Below, in pieces: positions 34,305 to 43,231 of a stretch of DNA of 64,000 nt (position 1 is the stretch's first letter; the number at the start of each line of letters is the position of its first letter). Under the pieces are notes generated by a model. The model did not search any database. It saw only the letters and a list, made by a program, of their open reading frames with translations, and was not told the DNA's origin. Source of the stretch: JAJDAT01 sp964344185 (lineage in GTDB: Bacteria; Nitrospinota; Nitrospinia; Nitrospinales; JAJDAT01); the NCBI GenBank assembly GCA_964344185.1, contig CAYFMN010000018.1, positions 31,477 through 95,476 on the forward strand. The letters run 5' to 3'. A program made the translations under genes and the position numbers.

Positions 34305-35276
34305 TTAATACATTTGCGCGACGTAACGACCGTAGCCGTTGTGAATTCTGGTGAGGCGTTCTTGACCGTCGGTTCCTATCATCTTTTCTCTGGCCTGGGA
34401 CCAACGAGGATGAGGAATCGCTGGGTTGACATTGGCCTCAAAGGTATATTCCATCGGCTGAACAGTTGTCCAAAACGTAGGCGGTTGGTAATCGAGAAAT
34501 TCTATCGTCTCAATTGATTTAGCGCTTTTATATCCGTATTTCCAAGGAACGACCAATCGAATAGGAGCGCCATGTTGTTTGGGCAATGGATGGCCATATA
34601 TTCCAACTGCCATGAACGTGAGCTTGTTCATGGCTTCATCAATTCGCAAACCTTCCGTATACGCCCATGGGTACCAAAAAGCTAACTGCCCTAACGCCGA
34701 AAAAGGACGATAAAAAGTCGTAAACGCTACATGAGTGGCGGACGATTTTGGTTTTACTTTGTCGATAAGCGCCTTTAATGGAAATCCTGTCCAGGGAACC
34801 AGCATAGACCACGCTTCAACGCATCTTAAACGATAAATTCTTTCTTCCATCGGCATGGTCTTATACAAATCATCCATATCGAAAACGCCGGGGTTTTCTA
34901 CATGGCCCTTTATCTCTAATTTCCAGGGCCTAGTCTGCATAACCTGAGCATCGTAACGCGGATCTTCTTTATTAGACGCAAACTCGTAGAAATTATTGTA
35001 GCGACCAGAAATTTTTTCCGGAGTGATGGGTCCGTCTACGGTATAAGAATCATCCAGCTTGGCTGGATATATGGCTTGCTCCGCCTCAGAAACTGGAACT
35101 GGAGTAGCGGGTTCCCCTCCTTTTGCCGACGGCGCGCAACCGACCCAATTCACAGCAGAAAACAACGCAATGGCTCCCATCCCTTTCATAAATTTTCTGC
35201 GATCCATGAAAACAGACTCTGGGGTGGTTTTGTTTTCCGATATTTCCCAACCGTTTGGAATTTTTATGTTAGCCAT
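34305..35276 (-). CDS. msrP: Protein-methionine-sulfoxide reductase catalytic subunit MsrP-like (molybdopterin)
   Basis: 323 aa from ATG 35276; a longer frame runs into a dispersed repeat and is rejected. The Tat signal is DRRKFMKGMGAIALFSAVNW (RR at 26-27), so it is exported folded. The sulfite-oxidase-type Mo-cofactor domain shows YRLRCVEAWSMLVPWTGF with Cys152 as the molybdenum ligand, then GHPLPKQHGAPIRLVVPWKYGYK. MsrP repairs oxidised methionines in periplasmic proteins using electrons from the haem protein MsrQ. No msrQ is adjacent, so the electron donor must lie elsewhere. Confidence 0.93.
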   Translation of the reverse strand: MANIKIPNGWEISENKTTPESVFMDRRKFMKGMGAIALFSAVNWVGCAPSAKGGEPATPVPVSEAEQAIYPAKLDDSYTVDGPITPEKISGRYNNFYEFASNKEDPRYDAQVMQTRPWKLEIKGHVENPGVFDMDDLYKTMPMEERIYRLRCVEAWSMLVPWTGFPLKALIDKVKPKSSATHVAFTTFYRPFSALGQLAFWYPWAYTEGLRIDEAMNKLTFMAVGIYGHPLPKQHGAPIRLVVPWKYGYKSAKSIETIEFLDYQPPTFWTTVQPMEYTFEANVNPAIPHPRWSQAREKMIGTDGQERLTRIHNGYGRYVAQMY

Positions 35277-35314
35277 TGAATTAAACCTAGAATCCTTTGA
35301 TAGAAACTTTATGA

Positions 35315-35367
35315 AATAGAGGCGAGATCCTTCGCCGATACTAGCGTATCGCCTCTGGATGACACGC
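35315..35367. repeat. REP-like repeat upstream of msrP
   Basis: AGGCGAGATCCTTCGCCGAT and GCGTATCGCCTCTGGATGAC pair through AGGCGA/TCGCCT. It belongs to the GAGATCCTTC...GGATGAC family and lies within the artificially extended msrP frame. Confidence 0.5.
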
Positions 35368-35458
35368 AAAACACAATTTAATTTCTATATATTCGTCGGT
35401 CGCCTAGAAGTTTCCTTACACCTCAAAAGAGAGCATAGACATATGTATCTATAAAAAC

Positions 35459-35725
35459 CTAAATCTCTTTGCATACAACTTTGGTCGGCGGGGTTTGGCC
35501 ACAATCGATGGTTTCGGTTCGACCGTTTGCCGCTCCGCCGCATGCGGTGCTAATACCCATTTGTATAGTATCCATTTTTTCCATACCGGTCACTTTTTGA
35601 CAAACTTTAATATCGTTGTAAAGAATACAAACTTCGCATTCGTATTTAGCGCCCGTAAGCAACGAGTAGGTAGTAAACGCCATAAACGCCACAAAACCAA
35701 GTCCCAGCCAGACTCCTTTTTTCAT
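35459..35725 (-). CDS. Small membrane-anchored cysteine-rich protein
   Basis: 88 aa. The N-terminal hydrophobic helix (GVWLGLGFVAFMAFTTYSLL) anchors or exports a short domain with six cysteines, including YECEVC, KVCQKV, TACGG, DCGQ and VVCKE. This is typical of a disulfide-bonded or metal-binding periplasmic module, but no family is recognised. The start lies two bases after the orn stop, so it is co-transcribed with orn. Confidence 0.7.
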   Translation of the reverse strand: MKKGVWLGLGFVAFMAFTTYSLLTGAKYECEVCILYNDIKVCQKVTGMEKMDTIQMGISTACGGAANGRTETIDCGQTPPTKVVCKEI

Positions 35726-35727
35726 GA

Positions 35728-36318
35728 TTACGACTCTTCCTGAGGGTTATCGCCCATTCCATTTGAAGAAACGGGCACAAAATAGTGTTTCCTATAAAAC
35801 CTTAATTCGTCGATCGATTCTCTGATGTCTATTAACGCTTGATGGGCTTCATTTTTCTTGGGTAGTTTGGGTCCGTTTGGATACCAACGCAATACAAGTT
35901 CTTTGATCGAAGTGACATCTACGCTTCGATAATGAAAAAAATTGTGCAGTTTCTTCATATATTTAAGTAAAAATTTTCTATCATGGCCTATGGTATTTCC
36001 GCAAAGTAGCGTTTGGTTTTCTACTCCATATTTTTTCACAAACTCAATAGTTTGCGCTTCCGCTTCTTCTTCGGTAATCTTGGAATTTTTTACCTTATCT
36101 ATTAATCCTGACGCTCCATGATGTTTCTTGTTCCAATCGTCCATTTTGTCCAAAAGCTCATCGCTTTGATTGACCACTAAACACGGCCCTTCTTCCAGAA
36201 TGTTTAATTCCGGATCTGTCGCTATGGTCGCTATTTCGATGATGGCTTCTTTCTGGACATTTAGACCGGTCATTTCTAAATCCAACCAAATTAAATTTTT
36301 TGGGTTTCTCAAACTCAT
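35728..36318 (-). CDS. orn: Oligoribonuclease
   Basis: DEDDh 3'-5' exonuclease that degrades 2-5-base RNA ends and pGpG, and so also finishes c-di-GMP turnover. The catalytic acidic pair Asp13/Glu15 is in IWLDLEMTGL. GNTIGHDRKFLLKYM carries the third aspartate, and HQALIDIRESI the histidine and last aspartate. 196 aa is slightly longer than usual. The 88-aa cysteine-rich gene follows two bases later. Confidence 0.96.
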   Translation of the reverse strand: MSLRNPKNLIWLDLEMTGLNVQKEAIIEIATIATDPELNILEEGPCLVVNQSDELLDKMDDWNKKHHGASGLIDKVKNSKITEEEAEAQTIEFVKKYGVENQTLLCGNTIGHDRKFLLKYMKKLHNFFHYRSVDVTSIKELVLRWYPNGPKLPKKNEAHQALIDIRESIDELRFYRKHYFVPVSSNGMGDNPQEES

Positions 36319-36361
36319 GAGGAATTTACTTTGTTCTCTAACTTAAGCTATTAATTATTTA

Positions 36362-36901
36362 CTAGCGAGACTTCTCTAATATAGCCCTAAAGGCTTCGCT
36401 ATTAGCGAAGGACTTTATCCTAGGGTCGCTAGCCACAACTCCTAAATCTTGACCATTAATAGCCTTCATCAACTCTTTGTCATTCAAAATTTGTTGTACG
36501 GAAGGATCGTTTTGAAGATTTTGAATCATCTGCATAGTTTCGGGATCTTGCGTCAACTGATTTCGAAATTGCGAGACTTGCAAATCTAAATTAGAAGACG
36601 GCGCTGTTGAAGAACCTGGATTATCGTCCGAGGAACTGGATTGTGGATTTCTATCCAGGCCGTTTTTGCCGGGCATTTGAATTGAAACTATTTTATCTTC
36701 AGATAGTTCAAAAGTACCCAGCGATGGGGAATTAAGCACATAAATGCCATTGGTAAACGATATCACTTCCGCTTGAATCGAGCTTCCGTCTTCAAGGCGA
36801 ATTTGACTCAATTTACCCGCAAAAGTTGAACCAGCTAATAAAAAAATTAATAAAACGCTAGTCCAAGCGATACGAACACATTTTCCGAAACAGGGTTTCA
36901 T
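36362..36901 (-). CDS. Exported protein with STI1-like helical repeat, unknown function
   Basis: 179 aa. A signal peptide (about 1-28, ending STFAG) precedes a small beta-rich module (IRLEDGSSIQAEVISFTNGI, LGTFELSEDKIVSI) like those that respond to sequence-independent peptide or RNA contacts. A Ser/Asn-rich linker follows, and then a C-terminal helical block (DPETMQMIQNLQNDPSVQQI, DPRIKSFA) that resembles STI1/chaperone-type repeats. The function is unknown. A TGCTATAAT extended -10 promoter lies about 50 bases upstream. Confidence 0.75.
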   Translation of the reverse strand: MKPCFGKCVRIAWTSVLLIFLLAGSTFAGKLSQIRLEDGSSIQAEVISFTNGIYVLNSPSLGTFELSEDKIVSIQMPGKNGLDRNPQSSSSDDNPGSSTAPSSNLDLQVSQFRNQLTQDPETMQMIQNLQNDPSVQQILNDKELMKAINGQDLGVVASDPRIKSFANSEAFRAILEKSR

Positions 36902-36953
36902 CTTTTAGGTCAATTTTTAAAGAAATTTACCGGGTTATGCCGGGGAAGTAAAA

Positions 36954-36962
36954 ATTATAGCA
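36954..36962 (-). promoter_or_regulatory. Extended -10 promoter for the STI1-like gene
   Basis: On the minus strand the sequence reads TGCTATAAT, a perfect TGnTATAAT extended -10. The -35 region is poor. The distance gives a leader of about 45-50 bases before the ATG at 36901. Confidence 0.5.
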
Positions 36963-37063
36963 TATTTTTAGCTATAAAAAGGTTAGACAGGCTTTGCCAT
37001 CGCGAAGATTGGCTGATTTAAACTTAGTTTGGATTAAAAAGTAAGGACTTTTAATGGAGGGAG

Positions 37064-37172
37064 GGCATTTTTTCTCCAACATGGGTAGAAGATCGACCCG
37101 GTACCGGTCTCCTACCCAAGGAGGAGGAGAAAATGACAATAGTCACTATATTACTCTGGGATTAAAATCCCA
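37064..37172 (+). ncRNA. Structured leader with sequestered ribosome binding site and 10-codon ORF
   Basis: The segment CATTTTTTCTCC (about 37066-37077) can pair with GGAGAAAATG (37126-37135), hiding the ribosome binding site and start. Between them, TGGGTAG (37082-37088) pairs with CTACCCA (37112-37118) around a GGTACC-centred inner stem. The exposed sequence AAGGAGGAGGAGAAAATG starts a tiny frame, MTIVTILLWD (37133-37165), that ends inside a hairpin TGGGATT/AATCCCA. No gene follows on this strand for 3 kb. The glnD gene converges from the right. It could be a regulatory RNA, a leader peptide, or a terminator region for glnD. Confidence 0.4.
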
Positions 37173-37228
37173 TTAAGACTAAATTAAAATTTTTTAATAA
37201 ACGGAGTGAAAAAAAGGATAAGCAAAGG

Positions 37229-39937
37229 TCAGCGAGTTTCAATAAACTCTTCTTCTAGAATGGATTGCGGTCGTTCGAGCTTCATCAACGCATCGCTTAT
37301 GGAACTTTTAAATAAATCTTCTTTCATCAAGATTTTTTCGACATCTTGCTCACGCACATAAATAATATTCGACGCCGTTCCATTATGAGCGTGTAATACT
37401 GCGCGTTGAATTTCCAAATTCCACTCAGAGAAAACCTTGGTTTCCATCATAAACGCTCCAACAACATCTTTAGACTCAACTTTAACGGCTCGGCCTATGA
37501 TCTTAATTTTTGGGGTTTTTTGACGGTTCGTTCTGGGTTCGGCTATTGGAGCGACAACTCTGCCTTTATATAAAGAGTTTAAAGATTTTCTCTCCACCAA
37601 CACTTTTCGCAGTTCTTCTTTTATCTGCTTTTGGAGAAAAAAGTAATTCGAAAACTCAATAGGCTCGCCAGAAGCGTTTCTAATTTTAAAAACGTCAAAA
37701 GCTTTATCTCCATGTGTGTGGATGCTTGCTTCGTCAATGCTGATTTGGTTGAAGTACAAAACAGCCGCAATATCCAGTAAAACTCCTTTTCGATCTTGGC
37801 CACAAACAATCAAATCAGAAGACTCTCCAGGCAAAAATACCATTTCTACCGCAAAAGAGTCTTTTGAACTAAGGAACTCATTATATATTTCTAATTGAGT
37901 TTGTAAATCGCGCGGCAAACGAATTAACTTAATAAAATCTAATTTAACCGCATTAGAAACCGCACGCTTCTTCTTATGATGCAAAGTAAACTGATAGAAG
38001 TTTTTTAGTTGATCTATTTGAGAGGGAGACATCTTCATCTTTGTGCCTCCGCGGTCAGAATAAGTCAACAGAATCAACATTTTCAAACGCTCTTTATCGT
38101 GACCGACTAAATCCCAAACCATCTCGTAAGTATCGTCATCGTCGGGATCTAAAAACATTAAGTCCCGCATCGTTAGATGTCTTTCAACTAAAAACGAAAC
38201 ATTTTCAATCGCTTTGACGTTCCAGTATCCTAGATTATTTAAAATTCTTGGAATAAGCCGAGCCCCTACTATTTCTTCATTCTGCCCGGGCTCTTTTACT
38301 CCTTTGCCGATGTCATGCAACAAAACAGACAATCTGAGAGCCTGTTTATCTTTCACCGAGTGGTAGAGGTCTGATAAGAATGGGTCGGCGTCGGCGCTAA
38401 ACTCAAGTCCGTTTAATTGATCCAACGCCGCTAAGATATGAATATCTGTTGGGAATTTATGAACATAGATATCCTGAAGAAGTCCACAAAGAGCTTTAAA
38501 TTCTGGAATAAAAAAGTTTTGCAGTAAACCAAATTCATGGAGAAGCCTTAAGGCCTTAGCAAAATATTTTCCTCGAATAACGTTCTTAAATCCTTCTTGA
38601 GCCTGCTTCTTTATATGGCCTCTAAAGAATAGGGGAGAAAATTGATCCGTATTTTGCTCAATCGCTCGAATTACCGGATAAGAAATATCGTAATTATCTC
38701 GCGCCACATAGTTTAAAATTTGGAAAACCAGATTAGGGTTGTCTTCTAAACTCGTTTCGCCGTTTCTTCTAAAAATGATTTGACCTTCAGCGTTGACAGC
38801 TAAATTTTCATTCAGGGACTTAACTTTTTTCTGGTCAAGCTTTATGGCTTCGGAAAATAAATTACGGCTATGTTTTTTTAAAGGATAGGCTGCTTCATAA
38901 AAATATTTTTTGTAAAAAGCAAATAACTCCAACCCCATTGATTTAGAGACTTGCTCCCTCACTTCAAAACTTAGGACATCCCGTAACGCGCTTTGCTGAA
39001 GAGAATGAAGGAACAAACGAGTTTTTGCCAAAAAATTAAGGCCGTTTTGCATATTTTTATAAGCAGTTTCTCCTAGTTTTCCGCTATCATATAATTCTTG
39101 CAGTAATTCAAACTGATTAACGTTTTCTAAATTATTTAAGGTCTTTTCCAAAAAAAGAGCCCAATACAATCGCGTCAACTCTACTTTAACGTCTGGCTCT
39201 TGAGAAAAAACCGTATTCTGAACCTCAAAATAACCTCCATGAGACTTACAATAATCTAAAACAAGATTTTTATTAAGTAACACAGCGGTTTTTACGGCGC
39301 TTTTAAATTCAGTGAAAGCCAAAAAATTTCCGCAAACAAGTCGACAATCTATAACTGAACAAAGCCAAGCAAGTTTTGAAAAATCAAACTCGAAATCTTC
39401 GCCTTCTTTATTATGAATAATGTAAGTTTTGGTTTTGAAAATTTCTTGATGAATAAAAATATATTCAAAGTTTTTTAGCGCTTTGGAAGCAAATTGATTA
39501 ACCTTTTTATCAGCAACGCTCCGTGAAATTATTAGAATATCCACATCGGAACGAAAATACATTTCTTCGCGTCCATAGCCGCCGCAAGCCGCTATCGATA
39601 TTGGAATATCATTTAAAGCGACGTCGGTTCCATTCAATCTATTAGCTAACCAAACCGCAGACTTAAAGGCTGCATTCAATGAAGCGTCAACTAAGGCCGT
39701 AAATTTTAGTAAAACCAGATGGCTATTATCAGATTGAGCCAACTCATTTTTTAAGTTCTCGATTTCGTCATTGATGATATTTAATATTCTATTTTTGAAC
39801 TCAAGATAAAATTTCTGAGGGTCAATTTCTTGGGAAGGGGTAAAATCTGCAGGCTGTATTATTTCTTCAATTCTACGAGTAATATTTTCAACATAGCCTT
39901 GAGAAAATGTTCTATTGGTTTTATAAATATTGTGCAT
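37229..39937 (-). CDS. glnD: PII uridylyltransferase / uridylyl-removing enzyme
   Basis: 902 aa. It senses glutamine and modifies the PII nitrogen-signal protein. The nucleotidyltransferase domain holds CGGYGREEMYFRSDVDILII (about 113-135). The HD phosphohydrolase domain has VLLHDIGKGVKEPGQNEE and VERHLTMRD. Two C-terminal ACT domains (LIVCGQDRKGVLLDIAAVLY and the region near VVGAFMMETK) bind glutamine. All usual parts are present. The second ACT domain lacks the common DRPGLL wording, so it may be diverged. It is divergent from dnaN. Confidence 0.95.
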   Translation of the reverse strand: MHNIYKTNRTFSQGYVENITRRIEEIIQPADFTPSQEIDPQKFYLEFKNRILNIINDEIENLKNELAQSDNSHLVLLKFTALVDASLNAAFKSAVWLANRLNGTDVALNDIPISIAACGGYGREEMYFRSDVDILIISRSVADKKVNQFASKALKNFEYIFIHQEIFKTKTYIIHNKEGEDFEFDFSKLAWLCSVIDCRLVCGNFLAFTEFKSAVKTAVLLNKNLVLDYCKSHGGYFEVQNTVFSQEPDVKVELTRLYWALFLEKTLNNLENVNQFELLQELYDSGKLGETAYKNMQNGLNFLAKTRLFLHSLQQSALRDVLSFEVREQVSKSMGLELFAFYKKYFYEAAYPLKKHSRNLFSEAIKLDQKKVKSLNENLAVNAEGQIIFRRNGETSLEDNPNLVFQILNYVARDNYDISYPVIRAIEQNTDQFSPLFFRGHIKKQAQEGFKNVIRGKYFAKALRLLHEFGLLQNFFIPEFKALCGLLQDIYVHKFPTDIHILAALDQLNGLEFSADADPFLSDLYHSVKDKQALRLSVLLHDIGKGVKEPGQNEEIVGARLIPRILNNLGYWNVKAIENVSFLVERHLTMRDLMFLDPDDDDTYEMVWDLVGHDKERLKMLILLTYSDRGGTKMKMSPSQIDQLKNFYQFTLHHKKKRAVSNAVKLDFIKLIRLPRDLQTQLEIYNEFLSSKDSFAVEMVFLPGESSDLIVCGQDRKGVLLDIAAVLYFNQISIDEASIHTHGDKAFDVFKIRNASGEPIEFSNYFFLQKQIKEELRKVLVERKSLNSLYKGRVVAPIAEPRTNRQKTPKIKIIGRAVKVESKDVVGAFMMETKVFSEWNLEIQRAVLHAHNGTASNIIYVREQDVEKILMKEDLFKSSISDALMKLERPQSILEEEFIETR

Positions 39938-40123
39938 AGGAAAGAAACTCCATTACCGACCACAAGCCGAAAACGAACACAAAACCTATTGTTTTTTAAA
40001 GATATATATTATTTTTGAGAATTGCAAGCAAAACCCTATTTTTTTTCGCTTTATTTCAAAAATATACCAGAAATTTCATTACTACATAAATACAACTTTT
40101 ATGCCACTTTCGGGATAAAAATT

Positions 40124-40153
40124 TTGACAGATTTTGATTATTTATGCTAATAA
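40124..40153 (+). promoter_or_regulatory. Candidate dnaN promoter
   Basis: TTGACA at 40124-40129, an 18-base spacer ending TGC, then TAATAA at 40148-40153 (extended -10 context TGCTAATAA). It lies 40 bases before the dnaN start. Confidence 0.45.
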
Positions 40154-40192
40154 AAACCTTGATAAAAAAGCCTTCTTAGGAGCGTATTCCGC

Positions 40193-41302
40193 ATGGAAAT
40201 TAGAATCGGTAAAGCCAATTTGTTGTCTGGAGTTCAAAAAGTACAGGGTGTTATAGAAGCCAAGGGGGCCATGCCCATTTTGTCTTATTTATTAATTTCG
40301 ACAGACCAAGACGGCGTTTTTATTCAAGCGACCGATTTGGAAGTCGCTTTTCGCGGGTATTATTCAGCTAATGTTGTTGCGGATGGCCGAGCCGTTTTAA
40401 ACGCTAAAAAACTGCATGATATTGTAAGAGAACTTCCTGAAAGCGAAGTTCATATTACGCAGGAAGAGAACAACTGGGTGACTATCAAATGCCAAAAATC
40501 CGTTTTTAGGCTTCCTGGATTATCCGCCGAGGAATTTCCAACTTTTCCTGAATACAGTCAAGACAGCCTCATTGACTTTAATGCAGGCGCTTTAAAAGAA
40601 ATGATTCGTAAAACGTCCTTTGCGGTTTCCACCGATGAAACAAGAAAAGGAATTAGCGGTTTATTGTTAGAGTTAGAAAAAGGAAATTGTTCAATGGTAG
40701 GAACAGACGGACACCGTCTTGTGTCTGTCCAAAGACCATTGCCGGAAGGGGCAAACGCCGGAGAAGAAAGAACCGAATATTTATTGCCAAGAAAACTAGT
40801 TAATGAATTAGCAAAATTTATTGAAGACGAAGAACAAACGATTTCTTTTTCAATAAAAGATAACTTTCTGGCTTTTACTCAAGGTAAACAAGCTATTGTT
40901 TCCCGGGCAGTCGACGGAAAATTTCCTAATTACCGGCAGGTCATTCCCAAAGAAAACGAGCTTTTAATTTCCATTAACAAAGAAGATCTAAGTCATGCAA
41001 TGAAGCGGGTAGTGCTGCTTGCAGACGAGCATTCTAAAATGGTTCGCTTAGAAGCCAAATCAAGCCAGCTCTCTCTGGATTCCGACACAGCCGATCAAGG
41101 CGCGGCAAAAGAAGAAGTCGCCATAAATTATAAAGGCGAAGATGTCACAATAGGCTTAAACGGCCGCTATGTTTTAGATATCTTAAATGTTATCGATCAT
41201 GAAGAGGTGGTGCTTAAACTAAAGGATAAAGATCATTCTTGTTTAATTACTACAGAAAAAGACCCAGGCTTCCTAAGCCTTGTAATGCCAATGCGCTTAT
41301 AA
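40193..41302 (+). CDS. dnaN: DNA polymerase III beta subunit (sliding clamp)
   Basis: 369 aa. Three clamp repeats are visible, with typical wording LLISTDQDGVFIQATDLEVAF (split at 20 here: LLISTDQDGVFIQATDLEVA), TDGHRLVSVQRPLPE and FPNYRQVIPKE. The C-terminal ending LVMPMRL is the hallmark of the clamp. It encircles DNA and tethers polymerases, including DinB with its QADLF motif. dnaA and recF are not adjacent, so this is not the classic origin neighbourhood. Ribosome binding site TTAGGAGCG. Confidence 0.97.
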   Translation: MEIRIGKANLLSGVQKVQGVIEAKGAMPILSYLLISTDQDGVFIQATDLEVAFRGYYSANVVADGRAVLNAKKLHDIVRELPESEVHITQEENNWVTIKCQKSVFRLPGLSAEEFPTFPEYSQDSLIDFNAGALKEMIRKTSFAVSTDETRKGISGLLLELEKGNCSMVGTDGHRLVSVQRPLPEGANAGEERTEYLLPRKLVNELAKFIEDEEQTISFSIKDNFLAFTQGKQAIVSRAVDGKFPNYRQVIPKENELLISINKEDLSHAMKRVVLLADEHSKMVRLEAKSSQLSLDSDTADQGAAKEEVAINYKGEDVTIGLNGRYVLDILNVIDHEEVVLKLKDKDHSCLITTEKDPGFLSLVMPMRL

Positions 41303-41630
41303 TTCCCCACCCAATTTTTTAGGCGCAATTATCAACTTTTATTTTCATTTATTCCCTTTTCAATTCGTCAATATTTTTTGGCGCAATTCACTCTTTCAAT
41401 TAAACCATTGAAACTTTAGATTTTTTACTCCTCGCTAAAAGATCGATTCTACCGTTAATTTAAGCAAAGCTTGTAAATTCTATGATAAAATAACGCAATC
41501 CCAAGTATGATCGCACACCGCGACATTAATTTACCCTGGCTCTGGCCTTGGCTTCTTGGACTTAATCAATACCGTTTTAATTTTTAAATTATATTTTATC
41601 GTTAAAAAATTTAGGAAAGGGACTTTTATC

Positions 41631-42266
41631 ATGGCTATTAGGTTAGGAGATACCGCGCCAAATTTTACCGCGGAATCCACTGAAGGCACCATTGATTTTC
41701 ATAACTGGATTGATGGGAGTTGGATTGTATTATTTTCTCATCCCAAAGATTATACTCCGGTTTGTACGACTGAATTAGGCCGACTAGCTAATATGAAGCC
41801 AGAATTCGATAAACGAGGCGTAAAAGTAATTGGATTGAGCGTTGACGACGTTGAATCTCACAATGGCTGGATTAAAGATATCAATGAAACTCAAAATTGT
41901 AGCGTAGGCTACCCTATTATTGCCGACCCTGATAAAAAGGTCGCGGAACTATATGACATGATCCACCCAAACGCTCTTAACAACTTAACCGTTCGGTCTG
42001 TTTTTGTTATCGGTCCGGATAAAACGGTAAAACTTATGTTAACTTATCCCGCGTCTACGGGAAGAAATTTTGACGAATTATTACGTGTAATTGATTCGCT
42101 ACAACTAACCGCTAACCACCAAGTCGCCACTCCAGCCGATTGGAAATGGGGAGAAGACTGCGTTGTTGTTCCTGCAATTAAAACCGAAGAGATACCGGAA
42201 AAATTTCCAAAAGGTCATAAAGTAATCAAACCTTATTTGAGAACCACTCCTCAACCAAATATTTAA
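41631..42266 (+). CDS. 1-Cys peroxiredoxin (Prx6-type)
   Basis: 211 aa from ATG 41631, which follows AGGAAAGGGAC; 25 upstream codons in frame are rejected. It reduces peroxides. The peroxidatic Cys45 is in YTPVCTTELG. Prx6-type features include the IDGSWIVLFSHPKDYTPVC opening and the long C-terminal arm (VATPADWKWGEDCVVVPAI). The resolving cysteine position of 2-Cys enzymes is absent. The 328-bp gap upstream contains two copies of TTTTTnGGCGCAATT (near 41318 and 41375) and no gene. A strong terminator follows. Confidence 0.93.
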   Translation: MAIRLGDTAPNFTAESTEGTIDFHNWIDGSWIVLFSHPKDYTPVCTTELGRLANMKPEFDKRGVKVIGLSVDDVESHNGWIKDINETQNCSVGYPIIADPDKKVAELYDMIHPNALNNLTVRSVFVIGPDKTVKLMLTYPASTGRNFDELLRVIDSLQLTANHQVATPADWKWGEDCVVVPAIKTEEIPEKFPKGHKVIKPYLRTTPQPNI

Positions 42267-42274
42267 AAGAATTC

Positions 42275-42320
42275 GCTATCGTCTATCCCTTAAAGGGATA
42301 GACGCATAGCAATTTTTTTT
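42275..42320 (+). terminator. Rho-independent terminator after the peroxiredoxin gene
   Basis: GTCTATCCCT (42281-42290) pairs with AGGGATAGAC (42294-42303), extended by GCTAT/ATAGC. Eight Ts follow at 42313-42320. This is a textbook terminator. Confidence 0.92.
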
Positions 42321-42344
42321 GTATTTATTTCAAAAATTTTTCCG

Positions 42345-43220
42345 ATGAACCCAGCGCCTAATCAAACAAAAATATCTTCCTTAATTCGCCTTATGGACGA
42401 TAGAGACGAATCTATTCGGGAGTCTGTGAAAACGCAACTGGTGCAATTCGGAGAAGACGCCATTCCATTTCTTGAAATTGCGGCAAGAGACGAAGATTTA
42501 CGAAAAAGATCTCAAGCTCAAATTATCTTGAAGGAAATATTCCCTATTCAATTAGGCGCAAAATTTAGAAAGCTTTCGCAAAATCTCGGGGCCGACTTGG
42601 ATCTTGAAGAAGGAATTTATCTTTTAACACAATTTGGATATCCAGATTTTGAACGCGAAACTGCAAAGTCTACGTTAGATAATTTAGCGGAAGAGTTAGC
42701 TCCAAGATTACTTCCTCATTTCAAACCCATAGAAACTGTTCGCGAATTAAATAAATTCCTTTTTCAGGAAAAGGGATTCTGTGGAAACGAAAAAAACTAT
42801 TTCTCTGGCGACAATTCTTTTATAAATAAGGTCTTATCAAATAAAACCGGCATTCCTATTTCACTTTCCGTCCTTTGTATATTAATTGGAAAACGTCTTG
42901 ATTTACCCATTGTCGGCGTTGGTATGCCTTGTCACTTTATTGCTAAATACGACGTATTATCCGGCCCCGTTTATTTTGACCCATTCAACAAAGGAAGAAT
43001 TTTATCTTATAGACAATGCGTTGAGCTTGTAGAAGGATTTGGATTAAAATTTGAGGATCATTTCTTAACTCAAAGCGGAAATCGCGAAATCTTAATTCGA
43101 ATGATCAACAACTTAATTATGGTCTACAAGCAAAACAAAGAAGAGAAACAAATGGATCAATTGACTGAATACGTCCAAATCCTTTCAAAACCAAGTGACA
43201 ACGCTTCGTCTTATCGTTAA
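42345..43220 (+). CDS. SirB1/transglutaminase-like family protein
   Basis: 291 aa. The N-terminal part (about 1-80) is HEAT-like (MDDRDESIRESVKTQLVQFG). The centre (about 140-235) is the transglutaminase-like SirB1 domain: FINKVLSNKTGIPISLSVLC, VGVGMPCHFIAKY and YFDPFNKGRILSYRQC. The family's Cys in the first motif is shifted, and the His in PCHF is present, so enzymatic activity is uncertain. The physiological role of this family is not well defined. Eleven bases separate it from the SDR gene, so they share a transcript. Confidence 0.85.
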   Translation: MNPAPNQTKISSLIRLMDDRDESIRESVKTQLVQFGEDAIPFLEIAARDEDLRKRSQAQIILKEIFPIQLGAKFRKLSQNLGADLDLEEGIYLLTQFGYPDFERETAKSTLDNLAEELAPRLLPHFKPIETVRELNKFLFQEKGFCGNEKNYFSGDNSFINKVLSNKTGIPISLSVLCILIGKRLDLPIVGVGMPCHFIAKYDVLSGPVYFDPFNKGRILSYRQCVELVEGFGLKFEDHFLTQSGNREILIRMINNLIMVYKQNKEEKQMDQLTEYVQILSKPSDNASSYR

Positions 43221-43231
43221 CTGTATTTTTT

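Noticed and set aside
39937..40193. Replication origin beside dnaN
   Set aside because: No cluster of DnaA boxes seen, and dnaA and recF are not adjacent.
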